A DNA stretch of 63,509 nucleotides from Candidatus Latescibacterota bacterium (GCA_022824945.1 JAJDYX010000045.1:1-63509), one strand, 5' to 3'. Shown: positions 35,879 to 45,084, numbered from the stretch's first letter. Made by a program: numbers and translations. The notes: a model not told the origin generated them from the sequence alone.

Positions 35879-38317
35879 CTATTCATGCCGCAGAGCTTCC
35901 ACCGGATTGGACACAGCCGCGCGAAGCGCGTGGAAACTCACAGTAAACAACGCAATCGCCAATGCAACCGCACCACTCAACACAAATATCCACCACGAAA
36001 GATCTGTGCGATATTCAAAGCCGTCCAGCCAACTTCGCATCGCAAAATACGCAACTGGCCAGGCAAACAAATTCGCAATCAAAACCATAATGGCAAATGT
36101 CCTGGAAACCAAAATCACAATACTTGACACACTCGCACCCAAAACCTTTCGCACCCCGATCTCCTTCACCCGCTGCTCAACCGTAAATGCCGCAAGGCCA
36201 AACAGCCCCATACACGCGAGCAAAATCGCCATTCCCGAAGAGAGCAATGTCAGTGCTTGCGCCCGTTGTTCTGCATAGTACATGAATTCAAACTGCTGAT
36301 CCCACATCATATAGTCAAAAGGCTGATCTGCAGGCGCGAAACGCTTCCAGGTCTCTTCAAAAAAAGCGAGCGTCTCTTCCATGCCTTCGGCTTTGACGCG
36401 CGCGCCCAAATTGTAAAATTGCTGATGCCGAACCGTCAGCGCAATGGGACCAATTTTGTCTCGTAGCGGACTGAAGTGAAAGTCTTTCACAACGCCAATC
36501 ACCGTCCCCTTCCGATTTCTCACCCTGTCAACCCACTCAAAAGACTTGCCAATAGGATCATCCCAACCGAGCCGCGCAACCGCCGTTTCATTGATGATAA
36601 ACGCTTTCGATGTATCCGTGGGAAATGCAATCGGATCAAATTTTCGTCCTTCTACCAGTTCGATTTGAAACACATCGAGATAATCTTCATCGACCTCCAG
36701 CAGAGGCATGCGCCAGTCCGTGTCCTCGTGACCCTCTGCCCGAATGGTTCGAGTAATACCCCCACCCCATCCAATCCACCAGCGATAAGCCGTTACTTCA
36801 AGCACATTCGGATGGGCGCGAAATGCCTCTTTAACCGTCGTATAACGGGCAGCGAGCTTTTGCCCCGGATCTAATTTTGTTTCCTGATCGAGAACAAATA
36901 TGGGCATGAGAACCATCTGATCCATATTAAAACCCAGATTCTTATTCCTAATATAATCGAGTTGCTGATAGATCACCCCCGTACTCGCGAGCAGAATAAT
37001 AGAAATTGCAAACTGCACCACCACCAGCCCCTTGCGAATCCACTGCCCCCGAGAACCTGCGCGAAACGCCCCCTTTAGCGTCTCTGTGGGTTCATACGCC
37101 GAAAGAAAAAATGCGGGATAAACGCCAGCCAACAATCCGACGAATACAGCAATACCAATCAAAGCAATAGCGAGCAAAGGATCGCTCGACAAATTCAACT
37201 CGATCTGTTTAAAGAAAAAAGCATTAAACTCGGGAAGCACGAACTTGACGGCAACAAGCGCGAGAACAAGCGCGACCAATGAAGTGAGAACAGACTCGCC
37301 CAAAAACTGACCCATCAGTTGTGAGCGATATGCCCCCGACACCTTTCGCAAACCCACCTCGTGTGCTCGACGAGCCGATTGTGCCGTGGTCAAATTTGTA
37401 AAATTGATACATCCAATCGCAAGCACCAGAACCGCAATAGCACCAAACTGATAAACGCGATCAATATCACCGAACCAATCCAGATTGTAGTCCTGCCTCG
37501 AATAGAGATAAATGCGTTTGAGAGGCTGGAGATGATACGCATTTGTACGCGCGATCTCCGCACCCATATAGCGATCAATTAATTCCGGGAACTTTGCGGA
37601 CAGCACCTTTGGGTCCGCCCCTTCTCGCAGCAAAAAATACGTATTGACTGGACGCCAACCATCGGTTGGTATCCAATCTTCCCAGGCGTATTTCGCACCT
37701 GGGGACGTAAATCCACCTGTTGAAACATAATCGAACTGCAGCGTAGAATTTTGAGGCACATCTTTTAATACCGCTGTGATCGTGCGCTCGCCCCCATGGT
37801 GGTTGCTGTCAGCAGTAATTGCCTTACCAATCGGATCTTCGTCTCCAAACAACCGCTTTGCCGCCGACTCTGTTATAGCAATAGCATTTGGATTGGGAAA
37901 TGCAGTTTCGAGATTGCCCCGCACAAATGGAAAATCGAAAATTTCAAACATCTCGGGATCGGCAACACAGACACCCATCTCAAACATTTTTTCATCCAAA
38001 CGCACATCTACGGACGACCACGTTATCACGCGCACGACTTTTTCCACCTCGGGAAAGTCCCGCTCAAGTGCCCGCGCCAGCGCGCCCGACGTATATGGCA
38101 AATAATCCGATTGTCCCCCAGATCTGGTCTCCCGCATCACCCGATAAATCCGATCTCCTTTTGCATGCCAACTGTCAAAACTCAACTCGTCCTGAATATA
38201 GAGCACGATCAAAAAGCACGTCCCCAGACCAATGGCAAGTCCCAGAATATTAATCGCACTAAAAGTCTTTTGCCGATTGAGATTTCTCAGCGCAATAACC
38301 AGATAATTTTTAAACAC
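35879..38317 (-). CDS. FtsX/MacB-type ABC permease (about 800 aa, double FtsX)
   Basis: 812 residues with the same domain plan as 27130-29502: an N-terminal helix (SAINILGLAIGLGTCFLIVL), a periplasmic core, an FtsX unit marked RRAHEVGLRKVSGAYR, a second periplasmic part and a C-terminal FtsX unit marked RVKEIGVRKVLGASV. It starts with GTG behind TAACGGAGG. No ATPase is linked. It sits alone between two sequences (repeats T and P) that also flank the HigA-like gene next to it. The function is unknown; it is probably an envelope permease or a mechanotransmission component. Confidence 0.9.
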   Translation of the reverse strand: MFKNYLVIALRNLNRQKTFSAINILGLAIGLGTCFLIVLYIQDELSFDSWHAKGDRIYRVMRETRSGGQSDYLPYTSGALARALERDFPEVEKVVRVITWSSVDVRLDEKMFEMGVCVADPEMFEIFDFPFVRGNLETAFPNPNAIAITESAAKRLFGDEDPIGKAITADSNHHGGERTITAVLKDVPQNSTLQFDYVSTGGFTSPGAKYAWEDWIPTDGWRPVNTYFLLREGADPKVLSAKFPELIDRYMGAEIARTNAYHLQPLKRIYLYSRQDYNLDWFGDIDRVYQFGAIAVLVLAIGCINFTNLTTAQSARRAHEVGLRKVSGAYRSQLMGQFLGESVLTSLVALVLALVAVKFVLPEFNAFFFKQIELNLSSDPLLAIALIGIAVFVGLLAGVYPAFFLSAYEPTETLKGAFRAGSRGQWIRKGLVVVQFAISIILLASTGVIYQQLDYIRNKNLGFNMDQMVLMPIFVLDQETKLDPGQKLAARYTTVKEAFRAHPNVLEVTAYRWWIGWGGGITRTIRAEGHEDTDWRMPLLEVDEDYLDVFQIELVEGRKFDPIAFPTDTSKAFIINETAVARLGWDDPIGKSFEWVDRVRNRKGTVIGVVKDFHFSPLRDKIGPIALTVRHQQFYNLGARVKAEGMEETLAFFEETWKRFAPADQPFDYMMWDQQFEFMYYAEQRAQALTLLSSGMAILLACMGLFGLAAFTVEQRVKEIGVRKVLGASVSSIVILVSRTFAIMVLIANLFAWPVAYFAMRSWLDGFEYRTDLSWWIFVLSGAVALAIALFTVSFHALRAAVSNPVEALRHE

Positions 38318-38350
38318 AACAACCCGCCTCCGTTACAAATAGAACATTTC

Positions 38351-38400
38351 AACAACCATCATCCGTTAGACACACCTAAACCTCATATAGTTTCTCTTTC
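38351..38400 (-). repeat. Direct repeat P, copy A (upstream of FtsX gene)
   Basis: 50 bp, about 82% identical by eye to 38865-38914. Both copies end close upstream of a minus-strand start codon and contain AACTATATG on the minus strand, which could be a -10 region. It is abutted directly by copy 2 of repeat T. Confidence 0.75.
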
Positions 38401-38401
38401 A

Positions 38402-38480
38402 GCGCGTCATACAGCAACCACTGAATAAACCACTACCCATAAAAAACAAAAGGTCTGTGACATTGGTCACAGACCTTTTT
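38402..38480 (-). repeat. Direct repeat T, copy 2, with terminator 38448-38479
   Basis: It resembles the peroxiredoxin 3' end (GCGCGTCATACAGCAACC, then a TGA/TAA-containing part) plus the hairpin GGTCTGTGA/TCACAGACC (38448-38479) with T-tails on both strands. No peroxiredoxin gene precedes this copy, so it is a detached remnant. It serves as the likely terminator of the HigA-like gene. Confidence 0.8.
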
Positions 38481-38492
38481 ATTCAGAACAGA

Positions 38493-38834
38493 TCAATCTG
38501 GCAACGGCTCAAGTTGTGCAATTTTCTCCGCTTTTTCGGTTCGCATCGCATGCCACAAATCCCAATCTGATTGCAGATCAAGCCAAAAATCCGCTGACAT
38601 GCCAAGCACTTGTGCCAGGCGCAATGCGATATCTGGCGTGACACATCGCTTGCCATTTATAACTTTATTCAAAAGCGGGAATGAGACACCCAATTTCACA
38701 GCAAAGGCCGATTGACTGATTCCCATAGGCTTGAGAAATTCTTCCAATAACATTTCGCCCGGGTGCGTTGGAGGTCGGTTGGTTGGAAGCCGTCGCTTTG
38801 TCAATTTAGTGATAGTCTGTAATTTCGATTTCAT
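38493..38834 (-). CDS. HigA-family HTH antitoxin-like regulator (orphan)
   Basis: 113 residues. The HigA hallmark RPPTHPGEMLLEEFLKPMGIS is followed by an XRE helix-turn-helix (QSAFAVKLGVSFPLLNKVINGKR) and the LRLAQVLGMSADFWLDLQ segment. The ATG ending at 38834 follows AGAAGG; a GTG three codons earlier is possible. No HigB toxin gene is found next to it, so it is an orphan antitoxin or repressor. It sits between repeat T copy 2 and repeat P copy B. Confidence 0.9.
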   Translation of the reverse strand: MKSKLQTITKLTKRRLPTNRPPTHPGEMLLEEFLKPMGISQSAFAVKLGVSFPLLNKVINGKRCVTPDIALRLAQVLGMSADFWLDLQSDWDLWHAMRTEKAEKIAQLEPLPD

Positions 38835-38864
38835 AAGCGTCACCTTCTTCCCGCAAACGAATTA

Positions 38865-38914
38865 AAAACCATCATCCATTGGACACACCTGGATTGCATA
38901 TAGTTTCTCTTTTA
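38865..38914 (-). repeat. Direct repeat P, copy B (upstream of HigA-like gene)
   Basis: About 82% identical by eye to 38351-38400. It lies between the HigA-like gene (minus) and the divergent SUMF1-domain gene (plus). Confidence 0.75.
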
Positions 38915-38971
38915 ACATAGATACATTATATTGATTTTTCGTTTCCCCACACATTCTCTACCTGATCCACT

Positions 38972-39814
38972 ATGAAAACCTTCACCCGCATATCCTTCAT
39001 CATCCTCTCTATCTCCTTACCCGGATGCAAAGACAAACCCACTGCACCGCCGGAAGAACCAGAGCCGCCACCGCACATTGTATCCCAGACACAAACAGGC
39101 ATCCAGATCACAACCCATGTGGGCACGATCCACACCCTCATCTTAATACCCGAAGGCCCGTTCGAAATGGGCGCCAACAACGGCATACGCAACGAAGGCC
39201 CGGAACACACCATCTACCTCAAAGCCTATTACATAGACCGCACAGAAGTCACCAATGCCCAATGGAACCCTTATGCCATTGCAGAACGCCAACTACCCAA
39301 CTTCGACTCGCCCGAACATCCCGTTGTCAACATCGACTGGTTTCAAGCTGGCGAATACTGCGAATGGCTCGGCGGACGCTTGCCCACCGAAGCCGAATGG
39401 GAAAAAGCAGCGCGCGGAACAGACGGGCGCATCTATCCCTGGGGCGCTACCCCAGATCCCAACCGCGCCAACTACCTCAACAGCGGTGATCCCTTTGACA
39501 ACGGCACAGCACCTGTTGCATATTATCGGGAAGGCAATAGCGACGGACGCAGCCCTTATGGCGTATTGGACATGGCTGGCAATGTTTGGGAGTGGACACA
39601 GGACGAATACGACAGCGCGTACTATCAACGCAGCCCACGCGATAACCCCGTCAACTATGAACTCAGAACCCACTTCTTACACATCGAACGCGTTGTACGC
39701 GGCGGATCCTGGTTCAGCACGGCCTTCCTCATTCGCACAACAGCGCGCGACGCTCGAACATCCAATCTCCAAACGGATACCCTTGGATTTCGGTGTGTGG
39801 TGGATAAGCAATAA
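38972..39814 (+). CDS. SUMF1/FGE-domain lipoprotein
   Basis: 280 residues. The lipoprotein signal ends in SLPGC, followed by a Pro-rich linker (KPTAPPEEPEPPP). The rest is a formylglycine-generating-enzyme-like sulfatase-modifying domain: GPFEMGANNG, YYIDRTEVTNAQW, WLGGRLPTEAEWEKAARG, YGVLDMAGNVWEWTQDEY, VVRGGSW, GFRCV. The cysteine pair of aerobic FGE near the C-terminus is absent: after GGSW comes FSTAFLIRTTARD. It is therefore probably not a sulfatase activator but a ligand-binding or structural member of the fold. It is divergent from the HigA-like gene. Confidence 0.88.
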   Translation: MKTFTRISFIILSISLPGCKDKPTAPPEEPEPPPHIVSQTQTGIQITTHVGTIHTLILIPEGPFEMGANNGIRNEGPEHTIYLKAYYIDRTEVTNAQWNPYAIAERQLPNFDSPEHPVVNIDWFQAGEYCEWLGGRLPTEAEWEKAARGTDGRIYPWGATPDPNRANYLNSGDPFDNGTAPVAYYREGNSDGRSPYGVLDMAGNVWEWTQDEYDSAYYQRSPRDNPVNYELRTHFLHIERVVRGGSWFSTAFLIRTTARDARTSNLQTDTLGFRCVVDKQ

Positions 39815-39852
39815 GCTCAGGCATCACTGGCATATCATCAGGAGAACACATC

Positions 39853-41259
39853 ATGGCATCAGACATAAATTACGCAAGCTGGCCCCGGCATGTGGGGCGT
39901 CACATCGATGTGGGCGACCAGAAGCAGCTCTTTTTGGACGACGGGTTTCTGATAGAACGCGCCGAAGGGATTCGGTATGTCATGCACCAGCCGGTAAAAC
40001 ATTCGCACAACCCGTTGCTCGTGCCCGATATGCCCTGGGAATTGCAAGTACAACTCTACGGTTCGGTCTTATGGGATGAAGAAGACCAAACCTACAAAAT
40101 GTGGTACACAAACCGAACCCACAAATACGGCAAAGACAGTGCAGTACTCATGGCCTATGCCACCTCTGAAGACGGGCTCAAATGGACAAAACCCACCCTC
40201 GACATCCTGCCCCATGAAGGATCCGCAGAAAACAACCTGCTACTGGACCCCGGACCTGGCGGAAGCGGCGGCGTATGCGTCTTAAAAACCTCCGATGAAA
40301 AGAATAAAAAATACAAAATGCTCTACAAAACCATCGAAGAAGGCGGCGGACTAAAAGTCGCATTCTCCCCAGATGGCATCCACTGGACAAAACACCCCAA
40401 AACCGTCTTACCCGGCGTCTTTGACACATTCAACGTCGCAGTACAGGACAACGACAAATACGTCGCGTACGTACGCATAAACCAGAGACCGCGAAAACGA
40501 CACCGCTCATTGGGACGCATCGAATCCCAGGACTTCATCCACTGGACCACGCCGATCAGTGTCCTCAGACCAGATGAGCACGACCCCGAAGACACAGACA
40601 TCTACACATCCGCTGCATTTAAGTACCCGCAAGCGGATTATGCCTATATTATGATGCCCAGCCTTTTTGATTGGCGAACCGGAAAACTTCAGGTACAATT
40701 GGCTACGAGCCGGGACAATGCAAACTGGCGTCGCGCGGGAAATCGCGACATATTCATACCACTGGGAGAACCAAACAGTTATGAATCGGCAGAAATCATG
40801 GTCGGCGCGCCATCAGTCGTAAAAGATCAAATCCACATCTACTACCACGGCAGCAACCGGCCACACTGGAACGGAATGGGACGTCCATTTGAAGAAAAAA
40901 GCGGAATAGGTCTGGCAACACTGCGCCTGGATGGATTCATCTCGATTGACGCAGGTGAAAAACCGAGCGGAGGCACAATCACAACCATACAATTCTCGGG
41001 CAATCACCTGGAAATAAACGCAGATGCAACCTGGGGAGAGATACGCGTCGAAATATTAAACGACGAAAATGAAGTAATCAAAGGATTTGATCGCCAATCG
41101 TGCGAACCCGTAATCGGCGACTCCGTGCGCCATCGCGTCTCCTGGTCGGGCGGCGATGTACGCACCCTGATCGGGACAACCGTAAAACTGCGATTTTATA
41201 TTCTCTGCGCCCGGCTTTACGCCTTTCAATTCAGCACAGATATTACGCAACAACCCTGA
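39853..41259 (+). CDS. GH43-like five-bladed beta-propeller protein
   Basis: 468 residues with repeated propeller blade patterns (LWDEEDQTYKMWYTNRTH, TSEDGLKWTKPTLDIL, KYKMLYKTIEEGGGLKVAFSPDGIHW, LATSRDNANWRRAG) like GH43/GH32-type or related glycosidase-like proteins of bacterial hydrolytic operons. A beta-sandwich-like C-terminus follows (about 360-468). No signal peptide is present. It is 38 bp downstream of the SUMF1-domain gene with a GGAG site. Activity on a plant or algal sugar is possible but not shown; the catalytic residues could not be assigned with confidence. Confidence 0.7.
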   Translation: MASDINYASWPRHVGRHIDVGDQKQLFLDDGFLIERAEGIRYVMHQPVKHSHNPLLVPDMPWELQVQLYGSVLWDEEDQTYKMWYTNRTHKYGKDSAVLMAYATSEDGLKWTKPTLDILPHEGSAENNLLLDPGPGGSGGVCVLKTSDEKNKKYKMLYKTIEEGGGLKVAFSPDGIHWTKHPKTVLPGVFDTFNVAVQDNDKYVAYVRINQRPRKRHRSLGRIESQDFIHWTTPISVLRPDEHDPEDTDIYTSAAFKYPQADYAYIMMPSLFDWRTGKLQVQLATSRDNANWRRAGNRDIFIPLGEPNSYESAEIMVGAPSVVKDQIHIYYHGSNRPHWNGMGRPFEEKSGIGLATLRLDGFISIDAGEKPSGGTITTIQFSGNHLEINADATWGEIRVEILNDENEVIKGFDRQSCEPVIGDSVRHRVSWSGGDVRTLIGTTVKLRFYILCARLYAFQFSTDITQQP

Positions 41260-41264
41260 ATAGA

Positions 41265-41296
41265 CTGGATTGCGGCTAAAACCCTGCCGCAATGAC
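41265..41296 (+). repeat. CTGGATT...AATGAC palindromic repeat, copy 1
   Basis: 32 bp with borders CTGGATT and AATGAC and an inner hairpin GCGGC/GCCGC. Further copies are at 52991-53022 and 55488-55519, with variants at 46567-46583 and 52918-52978. Confidence 0.85.
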
Positions 41297-41360
41297 ACCC
41301 AAAACCTTCGGGTTGAAGTTAATAAACAAACTTATATGACCCCTGACCTAAGGAGACCCC

Positions 41361-42266
41361 ATGCCCTCACACTTTGTCTTTGTCACAGACAGCCATCACC
41401 ACGCCGCTGCCGCAGAAGACTTCGGCGCGCCCAAAATGCTGACACGCAGCCATGAAATACACCGCGCAATGACACCCGCCATCAACGCCTGCAACGCGGA
41501 CTTCATCGTACACGGCGGCGACGTGGTCTGCGGCGGTGGCGCATTTGAAATGCCTTATGATATTTACTTGCAAACCATAGACGAAGCCAAAAAGGCATTC
41601 GACGGCCTTCACGCACCCACATACTATGTCCCGGGCAATCACGACTGCGATGCCCAGGAAGGGAGCTTTGAGGCTTTTGCCAGACAATTTCCCATCCCCG
41701 AAACCCTGGACATTGTCGAAGCCGCGCCGCGCCTGCGTCTGGCGCTCGCCAACGTATATCCCGTCAGCCCATTGGAAGACAGTTTGGGCACATGGACAGA
41801 AGCGCACGACCGCATCTTGCGCGAAGCCGCCGCAAGAGCTTATAGCGACCGTTGCGCGCTCATCCTCTTCATTCACCCCTGGGTCTTCCCCCAATACGAA
41901 GCACAGGCCGACTTCGTACCGGGAGGCATTGTAGCCAACGCCGAGCAACTCCTGGAAGCCGTAAAAGACCTGCCCGCGGTCATCGCCATCTTCACCGGAC
42001 ACAGACACATCAATCGCATCCGCATGTACCGCGACTTCCTCATCGTTGACACCGCCTGCCTGATAGGCTTCCCATTGGGATTCCGAGAAGTCTGGCTCAC
42101 AGAAGACGGCTATTTCAAAACCCGCTTCCGCACCCTGGACCTGCCCGACCTGATGCAAGCCTCCTTTGACCGCTCGCCCGTAAAAACAAATCAGATATGG
42201 CAAGGAGAAGTCCACGACCGCGACACAGAAATTTTAATCCCGCGCCTAAAGGAACTCTGGGGATAA
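41361..42266 (+). CDS. Calcineurin-like metallophosphoesterase
   Basis: 301 residues with the metallophosphoesterase metal-binding set: FVTDSHHH (D-x-H), HGGDVV (GD), PGNHDCD (GNHD), IHPW and FTGHRHINR (GHxH). No signal peptide is seen. It cleaves a phosphomono- or diester; the substrate is unknown. AAGGAGACCCC precedes the ATG. It ends 2 bp before the convergent crotonase stop, so the two coding regions almost meet. Confidence 0.92.
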   Translation: MPSHFVFVTDSHHHAAAAEDFGAPKMLTRSHEIHRAMTPAINACNADFIVHGGDVVCGGGAFEMPYDIYLQTIDEAKKAFDGLHAPTYYVPGNHDCDAQEGSFEAFARQFPIPETLDIVEAAPRLRLALANVYPVSPLEDSLGTWTEAHDRILREAAARAYSDRCALILFIHPWVFPQYEAQADFVPGGIVANAEQLLEAVKDLPAVIAIFTGHRHINRIRMYRDFLIVDTACLIGFPLGFREVWLTEDGYFKTRFRTLDLPDLMQASFDRSPVKTNQIWQGEVHDRDTEILIPRLKELWG

Positions 42267-42268
42267 GA

Positions 42269-43054
42269 CTATCTCCCCTGAAAATCCGGCTTGCGCTTCT
42301 CCATAAATGCCGCGCGGCCCTCTTTGTAATCCTCACTCGCAAAACAGGCATCAATAACCCGCTGGCACAAATCGAGATCGCGCTGATCGGCATCTTTGCC
42401 AATCTCTGCAATAATCTGCTTACTCGCGCTAATCGTAAGCGGCGCATTACCCGCAATAGTCTCCGCGTAATCATCCACATAAGCGTCTAACTCATCCCGC
42501 AATAAAACCCGGTTAATCAGACCCATGTGATACGCCTCAGAAGCATTAAACCGCCGCGCCGTAAACAAAATCTCGCACGCATTGGCCGGACCCACCAGAC
42601 CCACAAGCGGTTTGAGCGCCCCGTACCCATACCCCAGACCCAGCTTCGCGGCGGGAATGGCAAAAGACGAATCATCGGACGCAATCCGCAAATCGCAACA
42701 CAGCGCAGTAGCAAGCCCTCCGCCAATACAATACCCCGCAATTTTTGCAATCGTAGGCTTGAGCACATGCGAGAGCTTCTCATAAGCACGCCCCATAGTC
42801 GCGTTATACACCTCCACCGCATCTGCCGTCCCGCGTTGCTCTTCAAACTGCGAAATATCCGCCCCCGCAGAAAACGCCCTGCCACCCTCCCCCGAAAGCA
42901 CAATAACGCGAACCGCATCATCCGACTCAAAATCGTCAATCGCCCGCGCCATACCCTGCCACATATCATAAGAAATGGCATTGAGTTTCTCGGGCTGATT
43001 CAGGCGAATATGTCCAACACCGCCATCTTTCTGCACAATAATTTTATCTGTCAT
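42269..43054 (-). CDS. Enoyl-CoA hydratase/isomerase (crotonase) family protein, non-canonical active site
   Basis: 261 residues of the crotonase fold. Oxyanion-hole segments GRAFSAGADIS and GYCIGGGLATALCCD are present. The two catalytic Glu of enoyl-CoA hydratase are both Ala here: position 115 (GGGLA for GGGCE) and position 135 (FAIPAAK for FGQPE-K). It therefore probably does not hydrate enoyl-CoA; it may be an isomerase, decarboxylase or thioesterase. The start at 43054 follows GAGGGA; an ATG at 43075 overlapping the CoA transferase stop (TGATG) is possible. It is the last gene of a five-gene operon. Confidence 0.87.
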   Translation of the reverse strand: MTDKIIVQKDGGVGHIRLNQPEKLNAISYDMWQGMARAIDDFESDDAVRVIVLSGEGGRAFSAGADISQFEEQRGTADAVEVYNATMGRAYEKLSHVLKPTIAKIAGYCIGGGLATALCCDLRIASDDSSFAIPAAKLGLGYGYGALKPLVGLVGPANACEILFTARRFNASEAYHMGLINRVLLRDELDAYVDDYAETIAGNAPLTISASKQIIAEIGKDADQRDLDLCQRVIDACFASEDYKEGRAAFMEKRKPDFQGR

Positions 43055-43074
43055 TGAATCCCTCACAGAGAACA

Positions 43075-44265
43075 TCAAACGACATTCTCCTTTTTCATCG
43101 TCGCAATTTCATCTTTTGAAAACCCGAACTCGCTCAAAATCTCATCCGTATGCTCACCCCGTTCCGGCGACGCCCTGTAAGGCAGATCTGGCGCATTACT
43201 CAAATTAGTCGCATTCCTCACCACCTCGCAATCTCCCATAACACTGTGATTCACCGAACGCGACATCTTCAAGTGTTCGACCTGTGGATCAGACCACATC
43301 TCATCCATCTTATAAATCGGCCCACATGGCACACCCGCGGCATTCAGCGCATCAATCCAATGGGCACTGTCTCGCGTTGCAAAATACGCTTGCAAACACT
43401 CATTCAGCGCATCCCGATTTCTCAACCGCACTCCGCCATTGGAAAACCTCTCATCCCTGTACAAATCTCCAGCACCCAGCACATCGCACAGACGCTGCCA
43501 CATCTGCTCCCCGCTACATGCAATATTGATATACCCATCGCGGGTTTGAAACACACCCGTCGGAATACTCGTGGGATGATTATTGCCCGCCTGCTCCGGC
43601 ACCTCATTTGCAATCAACCACCGCGCCGCCTGAAAATCCAACATCGCAATTTGCGCTTCCAGCAACGACGTATGCACCCACTGCCCCTCCCCGGTCTCCT
43701 CGCGCTGAAGCAAAGCCGTGAGAATACCAATAGCGGTGTACAAACCAGAAGCGAGATCTGCAATCGGCACTCCCACGCGCACCGGACCCTGCCCCGGCAA
43801 ACCCGTAATCCACATCAACCCCCCCATACCCTGTGCGATCTGATCAAACCCCGGCCGCAACCTGTACGGACCATCCTGCCCAAACCCCGAAATACTCGCG
43901 TACACAATACCCGGATTCTCCCTCTTACACCTCTCATACCCAATATCGAGACGATCTTTAACATCCGGCCGAAAATTCTCCACAACCACATCCGCGCGCT
44001 TAACCATGCGGAAAAACACCTCGCGTCCCGCATCGGCTTTGAGATTCAAGGTCATCCCGCGCTTGTTCCGGTGCAAATTCTGAAAATCCGGCCCGTGACG
44101 CGGTCCCCCCATGGTCTTTGCCGCATCGATATTTTCGGGCGGCTCAATCTTAATAATATTCGCGCCCCAATCCGCGAGCTGACGCACAGCAGTAGGGCCC
44201 GCACGCACGCGGGTCAAATCGAGCACATTAAAACGGGCGAGAGGGGCATGTCCATTTTCCATCAT
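43075..44265 (-). CDS. Family III (CaiB/BaiF) CoA transferase
   Basis: 396 residues of the formyl-CoA transferase family: N-terminal FNVLDLTRVRAGPTAVRQLADWGANIIKIEPP, a GYINIACSGEQMW segment, and the catalytic Asp in PIADLASG (the Asp169 equivalent). This residue serves as the reference for the fused gene at 3.4 kb. It moves CoA between acyl groups of small carboxylic acids; the acyl group is unknown. Its stop overlaps a possible ATG of the crotonase gene, and it lies 12 bp after the dioxygenase gene. Confidence 0.93.
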   Translation of the reverse strand: MMENGHAPLARFNVLDLTRVRAGPTAVRQLADWGANIIKIEPPENIDAAKTMGGPRHGPDFQNLHRNKRGMTLNLKADAGREVFFRMVKRADVVVENFRPDVKDRLDIGYERCKRENPGIVYASISGFGQDGPYRLRPGFDQIAQGMGGLMWITGLPGQGPVRVGVPIADLASGLYTAIGILTALLQREETGEGQWVHTSLLEAQIAMLDFQAARWLIANEVPEQAGNNHPTSIPTGVFQTRDGYINIACSGEQMWQRLCDVLGAGDLYRDERFSNGGVRLRNRDALNECLQAYFATRDSAHWIDALNAAGVPCGPIYKMDEMWSDPQVEHLKMSRSVNHSVMGDCEVVRNATNLSNAPDLPYRASPERGEHTDEILSEFGFSKDEIATMKKENVV

Positions 44266-44277
44266 GTGGGTAACTCC

Positions 44278-45084
44278 TCAATAACTTACGCGCTGCACGC
44301 CCGGTGGCATCTTAGGCGGCAAGGGCTGAACAATCTTACGTCGTTCGGGTGTCAAACGCGCAATCAACTCGGGCGAAGGCTGATAGCCATATCGGTCATT
44401 GCCCCAGTGCGGACCATAGCGAATAATAGCAACGCGTCGCTCACCAGGGCGCGTGCGCTCTGACGAACCGTGCGCCATACAATCCACAAAAAAAATCGCA
44501 TCACCTGCATCGAGCTGAATTTGAACAGCCGCTTCAACGCGATCGAGCGAATGCCCACTACCCGTACCTCTGGGATCATTAAACGCGGGATGAAGCAAAT
44601 TGGACTTATGCGAACCGGGAATCGCCATCGTCGCCCCATCGCCATCCCCAATATCGTTAAGCGCCAGCAAAATATTGATCTGTCCACACCGAAACTGATT
44701 ATTGTGAAAGCGAAACTGCGTGCGAATACGCCGCTTATGCGCGCCCGAATGAATGCGCGTCGCACCGCCCTGAGACCGAATATCGATAAATGACTCATCG
44801 ATAAAAAGACCATCATCCCCACCCACAAAACGCCTCATGTGATGAATCCACGACGGATGGTCAATCAAGCGTTCAAAAGATTCACCCATCTCAAAAATAT
44901 TGTGCAAATGTCGTGCGCCCCCGCTCCGATGAACCCATCCCCGCCATCCATCGGGTTCGAGATCGTCATACGTATCGATAATTGCATTGATCTCGACGAG
45001 ATGCCCAGCATCCACAGCATTCTTGAGCACAATATACCCGCGCAAATCAAAAAGATATTCTTCCATTTCAGTCGGTTGCATCAT
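44278..45084 (-). CDS. Phytanoyl-CoA dioxygenase (PhyH) family protein
   Basis: 268 residues of the Fe(II)/2-oxoglutarate dioxygenase PhyH family: the FRFHNNQFRCGQINILLALNDI core, DGDGATMAIPGSHKSNLLHP, DAGDAIFFVDCMAHGSSERT (distal His205), and Arg residues after it for 2-oxoglutarate. The first motif appears to be His112-Ser-Gly114 in place of HxD, which could be a halide-type HxG site or a misidentified ligand. The start GAGGAGAAATGATG overlaps the HAD stop. It is part of the minus operon 46501-42269. Confidence 0.87.
   Translation of the reverse strand: MMQPTEMEEYLFDLRGYIVLKNAVDAGHLVEINAIIDTYDDLEPDGWRGWVHRSGGARHLHNIFEMGESFERLIDHPSWIHHMRRFVGGDDGLFIDESFIDIRSQGGATRIHSGAHKRRIRTQFRFHNNQFRCGQINILLALNDIGDGDGATMAIPGSHKSNLLHPAFNDPRGTGSGHSLDRVEAAVQIQLDAGDAIFFVDCMAHGSSERTRPGERRVAIIRYGPHWGNDRYGYQPSPELIARLTPERRKIVQPLPPKMPPGVQRVSY

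Noticed and set aside
38402..38480. Second intact peroxiredoxin gene
   Set aside because: Only the last codons and terminator are similar; upstream sequence is repeat P and the FtsX gene, so there is no coding sequence for a peroxiredoxin.
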